DNA from: Cryptomeria japonica
Taxonomy: Eukaryota > Streptophyta > Pinopsida > Cupressales > Cupressaceae
Reading direction: 5' to 3'
Assembly: GCF_030272615.1 (NCBI RefSeq)
Contig: NC_081411.1
Location: 38,260,140-38,324,139 of the forward strand
DNA: 64,000 nt
The translations under genes were made by a program, and so were the position numbers. Positions 10,641 through 22,475 of this stretch are shown in pieces. The notes beneath the pieces are model-generated. The model did no database searches. It was not told the DNA's origin and saw nothing but the letters and a program-made list of their open reading frames with translations. How positions within the stretch are numbered: position 1 is the stretch's first letter; each line of letters opens with the position of its first letter.

Positions 10641-13421
10641 CGTTGAATCACTTATACATGCTTCCTTGAGCAAGAAACAAAGCGAATTGACAATTAAAAC
10701 TCAATATTTGACATCTTGCATAGTGACTAGAACAAGCCAGGGAACATTTAAGATCGCCTTCAAAAACATACAAAACACCCACCTAGAGTCCCGTGAATGC
10801 ATAAACACATTCACTGAAGATATGGAAATCAGACCCTCAAATGATTCTACATGACGGCAAAATTTTAATCGTCAAAATTGACCTCTTAGTTGTTTCAGTA
10901 AATGTGCATGTCAGAATCCTTTCAGAACTCACTATATCACTGCCTTGAATAAAATCAAACCTTGCTTTGGTCAACGAACACGTGTGCAAGAGGGATTTTC
11001 ACCAATCCACTTCCGTCACAAAATATTAAAGGTCAAAGATGAACCCTTTGAAACCTTCTGGCAATGCAGTGAACAAACCTTTACAAACTCTATCTGGTTT
11101 CAACTTAAAAAAATACTAACTTGAATGCTAAAGCTCTGCAATCTTGCAAAAGAGTATATTAATATGAGAAGAATCACAAGAGCGAATTCATTTCTCTTGA
11201 CAACCAACCAGATTCAAACTATTGATCCTGAAATTAGGTCTTCTGACAAACTTGACATTGTGCATACAGCAGATTTCAAAACAAACTGCATTTGCTTTTT
11301 ACTTGATAAAAATATCAAACGAGATATTGGTGATTTAAAAATTTACACAGGGCTACATTAATATGAGGAAAATTGCAAGAAACAACTAATTTTACTTGGC
11401 AATCCTCTGGCTCCTGAATATTAACCTCTGAAGTGGGCCATTCTGTCAGATTTACAAAGTACAGACAACAAATTATTCTTAGACCTTCCAATTTGGCATT
11501 TTCCAAACACGTCAAATATGACTATGGGGGCTAGAAATGGACATGGACACTTATTGATAACATATGAACATGATCCCAAAGTGGTTTTTCATGACAATAA
11601 CAGGACATCAAGTTATACATCTTCAAAGTGGGCTCCTCAATACATCATGGACACTTCAAATTTTGCGAAAATTTGGGGGTGCTAATAACACATTCTTCAA
11701 TTATTTCAGCATAAAAAATAACATTGAAACATATGCTTCTCATAAAAATCCCCTCTCAACGTGAGAAGCTATCTTGATTTGATAGAGATCCTTTGGGCTC
11801 CGGCACCTCCAGGCTCCAATATGATTGTGTTGATCCTTATTTTCCATGGGTAGCACTACACTCTCCAAACTTCCAATCAATAGAAATAATATGTGTGGCC
11901 ATGACAAAAAAAACTGAAAAGATATCGATTTCAACAAAAAAAATTCACGTAATAAATCTCTTCAATAGTATCCTTAATCCCAACACTCATTTTTCGACTA
12001 TTTGCATACCAAAAAACTATATATATTCTCACAAGTTATGATATGATTATAATGAATTCAAACCTCTGCCAACTACCATACCAGACAATTCATTTTACAC
12101 ATGGTATCTCTTTTAATGCCATAATTGAACACTTCCATAGTGGAAATATATTTATCACCACTAACTGACTGATGCAAATCTCCAAAACACAAATCACTAA
12201 ACACGCAACCTTCATTATGTGACATTAATCGGCATTTACAAAAATGAAAATCAATACTTGTCTTCACCACTTTTTATAGTATCCAACCACTTGCATATGA
12301 GAACATCCCCAACACCCCTTTTCATATAAAAGTATCCTCAACACCAGTAGACGGAACTCATTATAGAGTATAGTCAATCCGAGAAATAATCACCACCAGT
12401 AGGATAAGAAAATCGACTTCTGGCAATAATTAATGCTTACAGATCAAATACATATAATTACCGACTTAGGTCACAACTTCACTTACTCCCTGATGCCTTA
12501 TTTTTCTCAAGAACTTTTCCTGTTTGAATAACATGCCCTTTTCTTGGTACTTTTCTCTCTATCACTCTTGTAAACTTCAATTCTTCTCAAATCTCCAAAC
12601 ATGTGGGGTTTGAAGTGCTTTAGAAAAAGTTGAAAGAAATATATCGGTCGCTAAATTTGCCGTATGGACAATACCTCTGAAATATCAACACATTTTGTAG
12701 TACAACTCAAAGTTCATGTCATGGAACTGCTAGTCGTAGACTATGTGCAATGCCCATAGTAATACATTTACTAGAATGAATTCATCATTGTTGGAAAAGC
12801 TAAAAGGGATTTAATTTTTACTATAGATATTGAATATAAAGGAAATCGTAGATCTGTATGGATGAGCCACAGTATCAGGTTTATAGTGATTCGATGAATA
12901 AATCCTTTGGTCAAAGCATAAACACCACAATGACTCCGCCCACCATCCTCCCTCTTGACATAGTTCTAAAGCAATCTAAATACTCTAGGAATAGGAGCTA
13001 TGTTGGCTTTGATACCAAAATGAGATATAGAAAAAGTGTTTATAGAGGAGATATATAACTTTAACTAAAAAAATTCTTGTAACTATATAACATGCGTCGC
13101 CTAGTCATTGCAAAAAATAAGTGAAAGACAATGTAATACATCATTGTAACAAATTAGAATTGCTTCTTTGCCACTTGTACAATGGTAGAAATATTTTTCT
13201 TCTCTATGGAACAAGAGGTCTAGTGTTGTTTGTTGTGGCGTTAATGTCATGGTTACAAGATGATAGCACCTTAGTGGGGATAAGGGGATATCTAGTTACC
13301 TTGGCCATATAAGATGCTCAAGGTAGATGAAAAGTATCCTATATCATTATTAATAATGGTTCATAACATACTAAATCGATGAATAGATAGACAACTCACT
13401 TCCAAATAAAAATACAAGTGG
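10641..13421. other. No gene seen; weak diverged internal repeats
   Basis: Only short ORFs with no recognisable content. A word close to AATGCTAAAGNTCTGCAATCTT occurs at about 10,618 and 11,124, and TTAATATGAG(A/G)A(A/G)AAT words occur at about 11,158 and 11,358, suggesting an old, badly decayed repeat. No LTR ends, zinc knuckle, RT motif or splice pattern was found. Confidence 0.5.
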
Positions 13422-13426
13422 CATAT

Positions 13427-13819
13427 TTTAGCGCTAGTTTTCATATCAGTTTACTATCAACTTGCATGATCCTTTATTCATTCTCTCTGTGAATAATGGA
13501 TCTCCTTTGTTCACTCCGAGAGAAACCAATTCATGCAAACAACATGTTAGTAAGCTAACTAATGCGTATAGTAACTAAATCATGTTTCTCCGCCTCTTTC
13601 ACCACCAGTGATTGTTTTGTATTCCACTGTAATTCTATGTTCATGCAGTGGCTATTTCTGTATTAATATGCAGTTTTACATAATGTAATATACAATGAAT
13701 TAATACAATTCCTTTCTTAGCTACTCTGTTTTATCTTCTGCATTGGATCTACAAGTTTGTCCTTTTTTTCTTATCTAGATCTATCTTGTGCTATGCAGCT
13801 ACAGCTACAAAATTTTACA
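13427..13819 (+). repeat. Left LTR of the small non-autonomous element
   Basis: It starts TTTAGCGCTAG (the intact right copy starts TGTTAGCACTAG) and ends TTTTACA. It matches the rejoined right LTR over its whole length with scattered substitutions, so the LTRs are old. Confidence 0.85.
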
Positions 13820-13831
13820 TTGTATCAGAGC
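13820..13831 (+). other. Primer binding site, initiator tRNA-Met type
   Basis: TTGTATCAGAGC directly follows the LTR CA end. It differs by one base from TGGTATCAGAGC, the usual plant Copia primer site. Confidence 0.8.
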
Positions 13832-14069
13832 GAGTTAGCTAGGAAGAAAAAGATAAACATTTTTATTTCAAGGCACTAAAGATAGAGCTATTTTAGTTTG
13901 GAATAACCATTGTATTGAAGGTTTTGTTTTTTTTAATCTTTTTGGAGATATGTTTAAGGAGTGAATGATGTATATGTATAATGGTTGTAGATAGAAGTAT
14001 TGTGGGAGCAATCAACATGGGCATGAATGGTGTCCCAATTTCTCACATAGTGCCTTTCTACTCTTTTTT

Positions 14070-14471
14070 GTGAATGCATCAGAATCGCAAGCTTCTCCTT
14101 CTCCACCTACAAAAACAGTTGAGGTACCTTCACCTTCACCTGCAAGTTTGATAGAGATCTTGGCTTCTTTGAATACTACTTCAGATTCTCTTCAACAGGT
14201 TCATTCTTGTCCTCTTGATGAGCAAGATATCATCCTATCAGACATTTATCATTTGTTTGTCGAATCTCTCTCTGATCATGATGAAAATTTTGAGGACACA
14301 TGCCTTCTCTCTAATGTCGTCTCACATCAAGTTGCATCTTCTTTTGGTTTGGATTCTCTTATTTTCTCTCAATCACTCCATGCTACTATCTTGATGCATC
14401 CTGAATCATATCCGAACAAATCTCACACTTCACTATTCACTGTTATGGAATCTTGTATGGTAGAGTCATAG
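14070..14471 (+). CDS. Internal ORF of the non-autonomous element, unknown function
   Basis: A single 133-codon ORF with an S/P-rich N-terminus (ASPSPPTKTVEVPSPSPAS) and a more hydrophobic C-terminal half (EQDIILSDIYHLFVESL, FGLDSLIFSQSLH). It has no zinc knuckle, coiled coil or protease motif. It sits between the primer site and polypurine tract, where gag would be. It may be a vestige of gag or noncoding sequence that happens to be open; I recognise no family. No splice sites are evident, and translation from this ATG is not otherwise supported. Confidence 0.35.
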   Translation: MNASESQASPSPPTKTVEVPSPSPASLIEILASLNTTSDSLQQVHSCPLDEQDIILSDIYHLFVESLSDHDENFEDTCLLSNVVSHQVASSFGLDSLIFSQSLHATILMHPESYPNKSHTSLFTVMESCMVES

Positions 14472-14840
14472 TTCAACATTGGATTGGAAAAACATAAGTA
14501 TTTTTCATAACCATTCATCTTGATTCCTTCATACATTTCACTTGAGTGGGAATTCAGCAGTTTGGTAGCTTGAGGTTTCTATCTTCCAAAAGGAAGAGGC
14601 ATCATTTGTTGCAAGGGAACCTACTACAGCATTCACTTTGCTACATTCTATATTGACATTCTTTCTCTTCTTTATGAAGGCACAAATAGCCACTTTCTAC
14701 AAGACCTTCTTTGGTTGCAAGACATTGTAGCATATTAAGTGTAATGTAGAGTTAGGGTTTATTTTGAGAGGGGTTTTGTTCCCACTCGATTTTTCCTCTT
14801 TCCTCTCTTTTTTCATCTCTTCTATCTCATTAGTTAGACT

Positions 14841-14850
14841 TAAGGGGGGG
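14841..14850 (+). other. Polypurine tract of the non-autonomous element
   Basis: TAAGGGGGGG immediately precedes the right LTR TG, the expected plus-strand priming site. Confidence 0.8.
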
Positions 14851-15016
14851 TGTTAGCACTAGTTTGCATGTCAGTTTACTATCAACTTGCATGATCCTTC
14901 ATTTGTTCTCTCCATGAATAATGGATCTCCTCTGTTCACTACCAGAGCAACCAATTCATGCAAACAACATGTTAGTAAGATAACTAATGCATACAGTAAG
15001 TTAATCACATTTCTCT
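14851..15016 (+). repeat. Right LTR, first part
   Basis: It starts TGTTAGCACTAG and matches the first 166 bp of the left LTR, then breaks at TCTCT where Copia-A begins. Confidence 0.85.
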
Positions 15017-16162
15017 TGTTAGGAATCGAAAGGACAATTGAGAGGGGGGGTTGGTGAATCAGTTGCGAACCAGTTATATATAAATTATAAATAAAAATAG
15101 ATTATTCCAATTTAAACCTTAATTCCAGTAAACCAAACTTAAATGCTGGTGAGATAGATTAATAGTTATAACAGTACCGGTATAACTTAATGCATGAAAC
15201 AAAAAGAGAAACAATATCCACAACACATGACACAAAGATTTTGACGTGGAAACCCAGTAAGGGGAAAAACCATAGTGGGAAATCTTACCCACAATCAGAT
15301 GATACTACTATAGATAGTAAGTGTATACAAATGGGGTCTACACATGCAGAAAGGCCAACCGCCTAGAGCTCACTACTCAATCACCAAATAGGAATCACAC
15401 TGACTATAATTGGATGGTTAAATCTAATGATAATGTACCGCTCAAGATAGCATCTGCAATGTTGGATTCAATACCATTTTAAGCTCTGAACATGAGTGTC
15501 AAATCACTTTCATAAGCTTCCTTCAACCTTCAGATAATGCTTGTGTGATTCACACAAACATCTTCTTATTTTCGCTCTTAAATATTCGCTCATACCATTA
15601 CTATATCCATGTACATATTCAATCTTCAATAAGATCTTACATCTATACAAAACCTAAGACCAAATATTAAGGTCAACTCAATAAAGATATTACAATTAAA
15701 ACCAATTATAAACAAGTCTTGATGTGATACAATATGTCAGCTCAATACAATTTCAATCAATAAACAATTTCCAAAAAGTGTCGTGCTGATCTGGAATAGA
15801 TATCATGTACTGCTCCATAACCTAGACCTATCTGGTGGTTAAGACAAATGTGTCAACCCGATTAGACCAATAAGAAAAACACCAAATCCAAACATCCAAT
15901 CCATGTCTTCGACATAACCAAATGATCTCCAGATGATAACAAGCCATGATCACTACTGGTGAACAATATAACCTACTGGTGAAGCATATACCGGTGACTG
16001 TGCATAAGCCAATATCCAAGTCCGGACCACAATGTGTTAGTTCAACAATAAACCAATATAACCATAGTGCCAAATCAATAATGTAGACCTCCAAGAAGAT
16101 AAGTGTTGACATGAATGACAAAACCAATGCAACACATGACGAAGTCATCCATAATACCAACA
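15017..16162 (-). repeat. Copia-A 3' LTR
   Basis: It runs TGTTAGGAATCG to ATAATACCAACA on the plus strand, 1146 bp, matching the 5' LTR at 20,564-22,242 apart from the duplication there. Several CCGGT/CTGGT words are scattered through it. Confidence 0.92.
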
Positions 16163-16177
16163 ATCTCCCAAAATAGA
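16163..16177 (-). other. Copia-A polypurine tract
   Basis: On the minus strand, CTATTTTGGGAGAT abuts the LTR start TGTTGGTATTATGG, the standard Copia arrangement. Confidence 0.7.
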
Positions 16178-16413
16178 TTAATACAAAGTTCTGTGTCAAA
16201 ACAGAAACCATATAACAAAAAATATATCTCTCCAAAGTACAGTGCTTTTCCATATATATATCTCTCCCCATTTGACATCAAATGCCAAAGCAGTTAAGAA
16301 TAAAAACATAACATACAGCTAACTACTCCCCCTGAGCAGTAGCTCTTCTCCATCAAAGGTGGAAAAAAAGATTTTCTGATAGTTTCCACCGGTTTGATGT
16401 CAATCTTCATCTT

Positions 16414-16985
16414 TCAAGTCTCTGTTAGTGGGGAGATTACACCAAGCTTCTCTCTGAGATATTCAAATTTTTCCTTAGGCAAAGGCTTAGTAAAGATATC
16501 TACAATTTTCTCTTTAGTATTCACATAAACCAATCTCACTTCATTTGCTTCAACATTCTCGTTCAGAAAATTATACTTAATAGAAACATGTTTTGTCTTA
16601 GAGTGAAATAGCAGATTCTTTATATCAATTGCTATTGAATTATCATTAGAAATAATTATTGGTTCTTTGCATATTACCTTTATATCCTTCAACATTTGCT
16701 TGATCCATAATACCTGAGTACAATTAATTGCCGATGCAACATATTTTGATTTTGCTGTAGATAATGATGTGCAAGTCTGCTTCTTACTGATCCATGAAAT
16801 TAACCTTTTGCCAAGAAAGAATTCTCTACTAGTGGTACTCTTTCTATCATCTACATCTTCTGACCAATTAGCATTTGTCTATGCACATAATTCAAAATTG
16901 TTATCCTTAGGATACCATAAACCAAAATTTGTTGTGCCTTGTAGGTACCGAAAAATCCTTTACTCTGCTAATTCATGATTTTCTT
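16414..16985 (-). pseudogene. Copia-A RNase H domain
   Basis: Readable strings include DDRKSTTSREFFLG, SWISKKQTCTSLSTAKSKY, SNDNSIAIDIKN, HSKTKHVSIKYNF and the C-terminal VDIFTKPLPKEKFEYLREKLG, the standard end of a plant Copia polyprotein. It removes RNA from the RNA:DNA hybrid during reverse transcription. Typical SKKQ..VALSS.E.EY and ADILTKAL spacing is preserved, but the domain is broken by stops before 16,695 and is in a different frame from the upstream RT half. Confidence 0.85.
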
Positions 16986-17863
16986 TAGGATTTCTTTGAA
17001 ATCTAGATACAATACATACTTTATTCATTATATCAGGTTTGGTTTGTGTCAAATATAGTAATCCTCTAATCATAGATTTGGACCTTGTTGGATTACTAGG
17101 AGCTAAATCATCTTTCAATGTCAATTTGTTAGTTGTAGTCATAGGAGTGCTTAGCGGTTTGGAGTTTTCCATACCAAATTTCTTCAAAAGTTCCTTCAAG
17201 TATTTTGTTTGACATATGAATATACCTTTATCTGTTTGTAAAATCTGCAAAATTGTTTTTCTCTCCAATCATAGACATTTCAAATTGTTCTTGCATCTTG
17301 TTAGCAATGTCTTTACATAATCCATCTTCACCTCCAAAATTGATATCATCTACAAATACTTCAATAACCAAAATATCATCATTGGTAACTTTGTAATACA
17401 AATTACCATCAACATTACCATTTGTGTAACCAAGCTTTAGAAGATATTTATTTAATCTAGCATACCAAGATCTAGGAGTTTGCTTCAATCCATATAAAAC
17501 TTTCCGTAACCTCCAAACCATATACTTATCATCTATCAATGAAAATCCATCAGGTTGTTCAATGTAAACTTCCTCCTTAAGATCTCCATTCAAAAATGCA
17601 CATTTTACATCCATCTGATAAACTTTATAGTTCTTATGAGTTGCAAAAGCAAAAAATAGTCTAACTTCCTCCATTCTAGCTACCGGTGCAAAGGTTTCAT
17701 TATAATCTTTACAAACTAATCTTGCTTTGTTTCTGATTACTTCACTATCCTCATTAAGTTTATTTCTATATACCCATTTCATTCCTATTAGATTTTTGTC
17801 TTTAGGCCAGGGAACTAATGTCTGAGTGTTATTCTTTTCAATCTGTTCTAGTTCTTCTTCCAT
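16960..17863 (-). pseudogene. Copia-A reverse transcriptase domain
   Basis: Copia RT (RVT_2 type). It begins [17 protein letters not shown], with [49 protein letters not shown] and the catalytic box FVDD (usually YVDD). The second part, after a frameshift near 17,250, reads [20 protein letters not shown] and SMIRGLLYLTQTKPDI. Core motifs are present in order, so only the frameshift and stops inactivate it. Its product copied the element RNA in cytoplasmic virus-like particles. Confidence 0.9.
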
Positions 17864-18198
17864 TACTTTTATCCAATGTTTATCTTAAATAGCTTCAACA
17901 ATTGATGCTAGTTCAACTTGAGAAATTAAACATACCTCTTCATTTGCCAATCTTCCTCTAGTCATAATACCTTGATTTTTATTTCCAATTATTTGATTCT
18001 CTGAATGATTCAATCTTACATACCTGGGTTTATTTTGATTCACATGTTGTTGTTCTTTAGTCACTGTTGAGTTTTATGATGATGCCGGTGTGATTGGGTC
18101 TTCACTCTATACCGGTGCAATCTGTGTCAGCTCATTTATAATCATTTCAACTGTTGGTTCTATAGATCTTGGTACTCCTCTAAAATATTTATCTATCT

Positions 18199-19190
18199 TC
18201 ACATTAGTACTTTCAATGATTCTCTGCAATCTTTTATTATAACATCTATATGCCTTATTTCTAGATGAATAACCAATAAATATTCCTTTATCACTTCTAG
18301 GATCAAATTTGTCAATATACTCATCTCTCCTAATATAGCATTTCCTTCAAAATATTCTGAAATACTTAAGAGTAGGAGTATGACCAAACCATAGTTCATA
18401 AGGGGTCTTACTGATTTCACTTTTGATGTGAGCTCTATTGAAAGTATAAACTGTTGTGTTCACTACTTCTCTCTAGTACACATGAGGTAGATTTGCTTCC
18501 ATCATCATGGTTTTTGTTGCATCCTTAATAGTTATGTTCTTATCTTCCACAACTCCATTCTGTTGGGGTGTTTGGGGTGCTGATAGTTGTCTTTTGATTC
18601 CATTCACTTTAAAAAATGCATTAAATTCTCTAGATATAAATTCTCCTCCTTGATTTGATCTCAAACATTCGATTTTCTTTTTGGTTTCATTCTCTGCCAT
18701 TGCCTTGTATATATTGAATTTCCCAAAAGCTTCTGATTTCTCCCTGAGAAAAGTAACCCAACACATTCTAGAATAATCATCAATTATTAGCATAAAGTAT
18801 CTATCACCTTGTAGACTTCTTGTTCTTGTTGGACCACATAAATTAGTATGAATTAAATCAAGAGTATTATTAGATTTCTCAGAAATGCTCTTAAATGTTG
18901 TTCTAACTTGCTTTCCCATTTGCCATTCCTTACATACTGGATTATGAGGTTTCACAATATTAGGTAAATCCCTTATTGCCTTAGTAGAACTGATCTTTAC
19001 AATGCAATCAAAATTCACATGAAAGAGTCTTTTATGCCATAACCAACTTTCATCAATGTGTCCAATCAAGTATGTCTTATCATTGGTATTCAAGTGAAAG
19101 ATATTACCTTTAGTCTGATTACTAGTTGCAATCTCCAATCTAGTTCTATTTATGATTTTGCATTTTCCATTCTTAAACTCTAACTAAAAT
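18199..19190 (-). pseudogene. Copia-A integrase, catalytic Asp residues lost
   Basis: GAG-pre-integrase and integrase core: LWHKRLFHVNFD and PVCKEWQMGKQ are the zinc-binding region, then HTNLCGPTRTRSLQGD, IDDYSRMCWVTFL, CLRSNQGGEFISREF, APQTPQQNGVVEDKN. In active Copia integrases the first catalytic residue sits in HTDLCGP and the second in RSDxGGEF. Here both read N, while the third (E in NGVVE) is kept. A 221-codon stretch (18,473-19,138) is nevertheless open. Below 18,473 the frame continues as KTPYELWFGHTP and KFDPRSDKGIFIGYSS with stops. Confidence 0.88.
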
Positions 19191-19329
19191 CCTTTTTCCA
19201 CTAACTGACCAACACTCAAAAGATTATGCTTTAAGCCTTCAACACAGTAAACATTGTCAGTATTATGCCTCTTCCTTTGATTAAACAAGCTTTATCATCT
19301 CCCAATATTACTAGACCTCCATGAATTTC

Positions 19330-19440
19330 CTTAAAAGATAAGAATTTTATTTTATCACCAGTCATATGATGTGAGCATCCACTATCTGTTATCCATTCAT
19401 TTTTTTCTTCAATTTTAGCTGGCAGTGCTTGCTCTATTGG
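19330..19440 (-). pseudogene. Copia-A protease active site
   Basis: The string EWITDSGCSHHMTGD is the Copia aspartic protease signature (DSGCSxHMTG); the DSG codons are at 19,386-19,378. It lies in a different frame from gag and integrase, so indels separate the domains. Confidence 0.85.
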
Positions 19441-19567
19441 TTTGACAATAGGAGCTAGTTGATCTTTTTTTATTGCAACAAATGCCCATCCACTATCTAT
19501 TGGATCTTCATCAAAGTTATCTGTAACACCTTTATCTGCATAGTAACATGACTTATCTTTGTTTTTC

Positions 19568-20506
19568 TTAAATTTGTATCTGATATTCAGGGTTAGACTT
19601 ATATGTTCTTTTTGCTTCCTCCCTTAATCTTGCATGTCTATCAGGACACCGATAAGCTATATGACCAATTTTATTGCAATTAAAACATTTAAAAAGTGCT
19701 TTACCTTCATACTTACTTCCTACCGGACCTTTAGGCATCTTTCTTGCAAATAAGGCTTCAAGTTCTTCATTTTCCCTTCTCATATCTTCAAGTTCTTTTG
19801 CATAAAGTGCTTTCCAATCAGATTTGTCAGATGATGATGATGCTAATGCTAATGATGATTCTTTGAAACCTAAATTAGTCTTGACTGTAGCAACATGACC
19901 AAACTCTTCAAGCTCAAATGCAGAAAGTTTTCCAACCAAAGTATCTCTAGAAATTGATGTATTAGGCATTGTTCTCAACTCATTAATAACAGTCACTTTC
20001 ATTTTGTAAGCCGGTGGAAAAGCTCTTAAAACTTTTGAAACAATTTCATATTCACTTAAAGATCCTCCACAGCATTGTATTGCTAAAACAATTTCATTAA
20101 CTCTTTCCATAAATGCATAAATTCTTTCATCTTACTCCATTTTTATATTTTCATATCTTACTCGATAACATTCCAATTTTGCAATCTTGATAGTGGTATC
20201 TCTTTCATTCAATGTTTCTAGTTTATCCCAAATAGCTTTAGCAATAGATCGGTCTAATAATCCCATGATTTCCTAATCTGATAATGCACTTAGAAGTGCT
20301 TCTCTTGCTTTGCAATCATTCTCCAAGTCCTTAGCCAATATCGGTGGATGAGGTTGATTCTGAATAGGACCAACATAGCCATTCTTTGTAACATCCCATA
20401 TATCTCTTCCAATGCAGTTCAGATGTGTTTCCATTCTGATCTTCCATATACCATAGTTAGTTCCATCAAGTTTTGGACTGTCCTTCTTGAAAATATTTGT
20501 TGCCAT
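19568..20506 (-). pseudogene. Copia-A gag with one zinc knuckle
   Basis: It starts MATNIFKKDSPKLDGTNYG at 20,506. The N-terminal UBN2-type gag domain includes DGTNYGIWKIRMETHL, KAIWDKLETLNERD and VNEIVLAIQCCGGSLSEYE, followed by an acidic linker and one CCHC knuckle CFNCNKIGHIAYRC near residue 288, about 310 codons in all. The frame is maintained throughout except for TAG at about 20,275 and TAA at about 20,135. Both are consistent with CAG/CAA decay (DQEIMG, MEQDER expected). Gag packages element RNA into particles. Confidence 0.9.
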
Positions 20507-20548
20507 AGGATCTCCTCAACCTGTTAGGCTTCTATAAAAAGAGGACTC

Positions 20549-20562
20549 AACTCTAATACCAA
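20549..20562 (-). other. Copia-A primer binding site (degenerate)
   Basis: The minus strand reads TTGGTATTAGAGTT next to the 5' LTR end; two C-to-T changes separate it from TTGGTATCAGAGCT of the initiator tRNA-Met site. Confidence 0.8.
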
Positions 20563-20563
20563 T

Positions 20564-22242
20564 TTTTAGGAACCGGAAGGACAACTGAGAGGGGGGGGGG
20601 TGGTGAATCAGTTGTGAACCAGTTATATATAAATTATAAATTAAAACAAATTATTCCAAATTAAACCTTAATACCGATAAACCAAACTTAAATGCCAGTG
20701 AGACAAATTAATAGTTATAGTAGTACAGGTATAACTTAATGCATGAAATAGAAAGAGAAACAACATCCATAATACATGACACAAAGATTTTGACGTGGAA
20801 ACCCAGTAAGGGGAAAAACCATGGTGGGAAACCTTACCCACAATTAGATGATACTACTGCAGATAGTAAGTGTATACAAATGGGGTCTGCACATGCAGAA
20901 AGGCCAACCGCCCAGAGCTCACTGCTCAATCACAAAATAGGAGTAACACTAACTACAATTGGATGGTTAAATCCAATGATAATGTACTACTCAAGATAGC
21001 ATCTGCAATGTTGGATTCAATACCAGTTTAAGCTCTAAACATAAGTGCCACAACACTTTCATAACCTTCCTTCAACCTTCAGATAATGTCTACGTGATTC
21101 GCATGAGGATCTGCTTATTTTCGCTCCTTAATATTTACTCATACCATTTCAATATCCATGTACATATCCGATCTTCAATAAGATCTTACATTTATACAAA
21201 ACCTAAGACCAAATGTTAAGATCAGCCCACTAAATATATTACAATTATAATCAATTACAAACAAGTCTTGATGTGATACAATATGTCGGCTCAATACAAT
21301 TTCAATCAATAAACCATTCCCAAAACATGTCGTGTTGATCAGGAATAGATATCATATACCAGTCGGTGGAAAACCTTACCCACAATCAGATGATACTACT
21401 GTAGATAGTAAGTGTATACAAATGGGGTCTGCACATGTAGAAAGGCCAACCGCCTAGAGCTCACTGCTCAATCACAAAATAGGAGTAACACTAACTACAA
21501 TTGGATGGTTAAATCCAATGATAATGTACTACTCAAGATAGCATCTGCAATGTTGGATTCAATACCAGTTTAAGCTCTGAACATGAGTGCCAAAACACTT
21601 TCATAACCTTCCTTCAACCTTCAGATAATGTCTACATGATTCGCACAAGGATCTGCTTATTTTTGCTCTTCAATATTTGCTCATACCATTTCAATATCCA
21701 TGTACATATCCGATCTTCAATAAGATCTTACATTTATACAAAACCTAAGACCAAATGTTAAGATCAGCCCACTAAAGATATTACAATTATAATCAATTAC
21801 AAACAAGTCTTGATGTGATACAATATGTCGGCTCAATACAATTTCAATCAATAAACCATTCCCAAAACATGTCGTGCTGATCATGAATAGATATCATATA
21901 CCGGTCCATAACCTAGACCTATCTATCAGTTAAGGCAAATGTGTCGACCCGATTAGACCAATAAGGAAAATACCAAATCCAAACATCCAATCCATGTCTT
22001 CGACATAACCAAATGATAACAAGTTATCATCACTGTCGGTGAACAATATAACCTATCGATGAAGCATATATGGGTGACTATGCATAAGCTAATATCCAAG
22101 TTGGGACCACAATGTGCCAGTTCAACAATAAACCAATATAACCATGGTGCCAAATCAATGATGTAGACTTCCAAGAAGATAAGTGTTGACATCAATGACA
22201 AAACCAATGCAACACATGACGAAGTCATCCATAATACCAACA
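20564..22242 (-). repeat. Copia-A 5' LTR with internal duplication
   Basis: 1679 bp against 1146 bp for the 3' LTR; the excess is a 542-bp direct duplication. The plus-strand left end TTTTAGGAACC corresponds to TGTTAGGAATC. Confidence 0.9.
20822..21905. repeat. 542-bp tandem duplication inside the 5' LTR
   Basis: ACCTTACCCA at 20,831 recurs at 21,373, and CGTGTTGATC at 21,331 recurs as CGTGCTGATC at 21,873, both 542 bp apart, with high similarity throughout. The junction near 21,363 reads ATCATATACC followed by AGTCGGTGGAAAACC. Confidence 0.92.
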
Positions 22243-22475
22243 TCTCCGCCTCTTTCACCGGTAGTGATTGTCTTTGATTCCACCATAATTCTATGTTCAT
22301 GTGGTGGCTATTTCTATATTAATATGCAGTCTTGCATAATGTAATATACAATGAATTAATACAATTCCTTTCTTAGCTGCTCTGTTTTATCTTCTACATT
22401 GGATCTGCAAGTTTGTCTTTTTTTTCTTAGCTAGATCGATCTTGTGCTATGTAGCTACAACTGCAAAATTTTAAA
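22243..22475 (+). repeat. Right LTR, second part
   Basis: It resumes with TCTCCGCCTCTTTCACC, matching the left LTR from its TCTCCGCC onward, and ends TTTTAAA (mutated CA). The repeated TCTCC/TCTCT is the Copia-A target duplication. Confidence 0.85.

Larger units (their letters stand above)
15017..22242 (-). mobile_element. Copia-A: full-structure Ty1/Copia element, inactive
   Basis: Minus-strand element with both LTRs (15,017-16,162 and 20,564-22,242), primer site, gag, protease, integrase, RT, RNase H and polypurine tract in the Copia order. TSD is TCTCC (left copy TCTCT). Coding parts carry stops and several frameshifts. The 5' LTR is 0.5 kb longer than the 3' LTR because of an internal tandem duplication. 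It sits inside the right LTR of the small non-autonomous element and is therefore younger than it. Confidence 0.92.
13427..22475 (+). mobile_element. Small non-autonomous LTR retrotransposon (split by Copia-A)
   Basis: Two roughly 394-bp LTRs flank a 1.03-kb internal region: left LTR 13,427-13,819, right LTR 14,851-15,016 plus 22,243-22,475. The primer site TTGTATCAGAGC follows the left LTR and the G-run polypurine tract TAAGGGGGGG precedes the right one. Flanks CATAT and CGTAT are a likely 5-bp TSD with one CpG-to-CpA change. Without the inserted Copia the element is about 1.8 kb and carries no gag or pol domain, only one 133-codon ORF. It must have relied on proteins of another element, Copia-like by its primer site. 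Confidence 0.85.

Noticed and set aside
15828-16281. 147-codon minus-strand ORF
   Set aside because: It lies within the Copia-A 3' LTR, and a shorter version recurs in the 5' LTR (21,953-22,300); it is an LTR shadow with no protein features.
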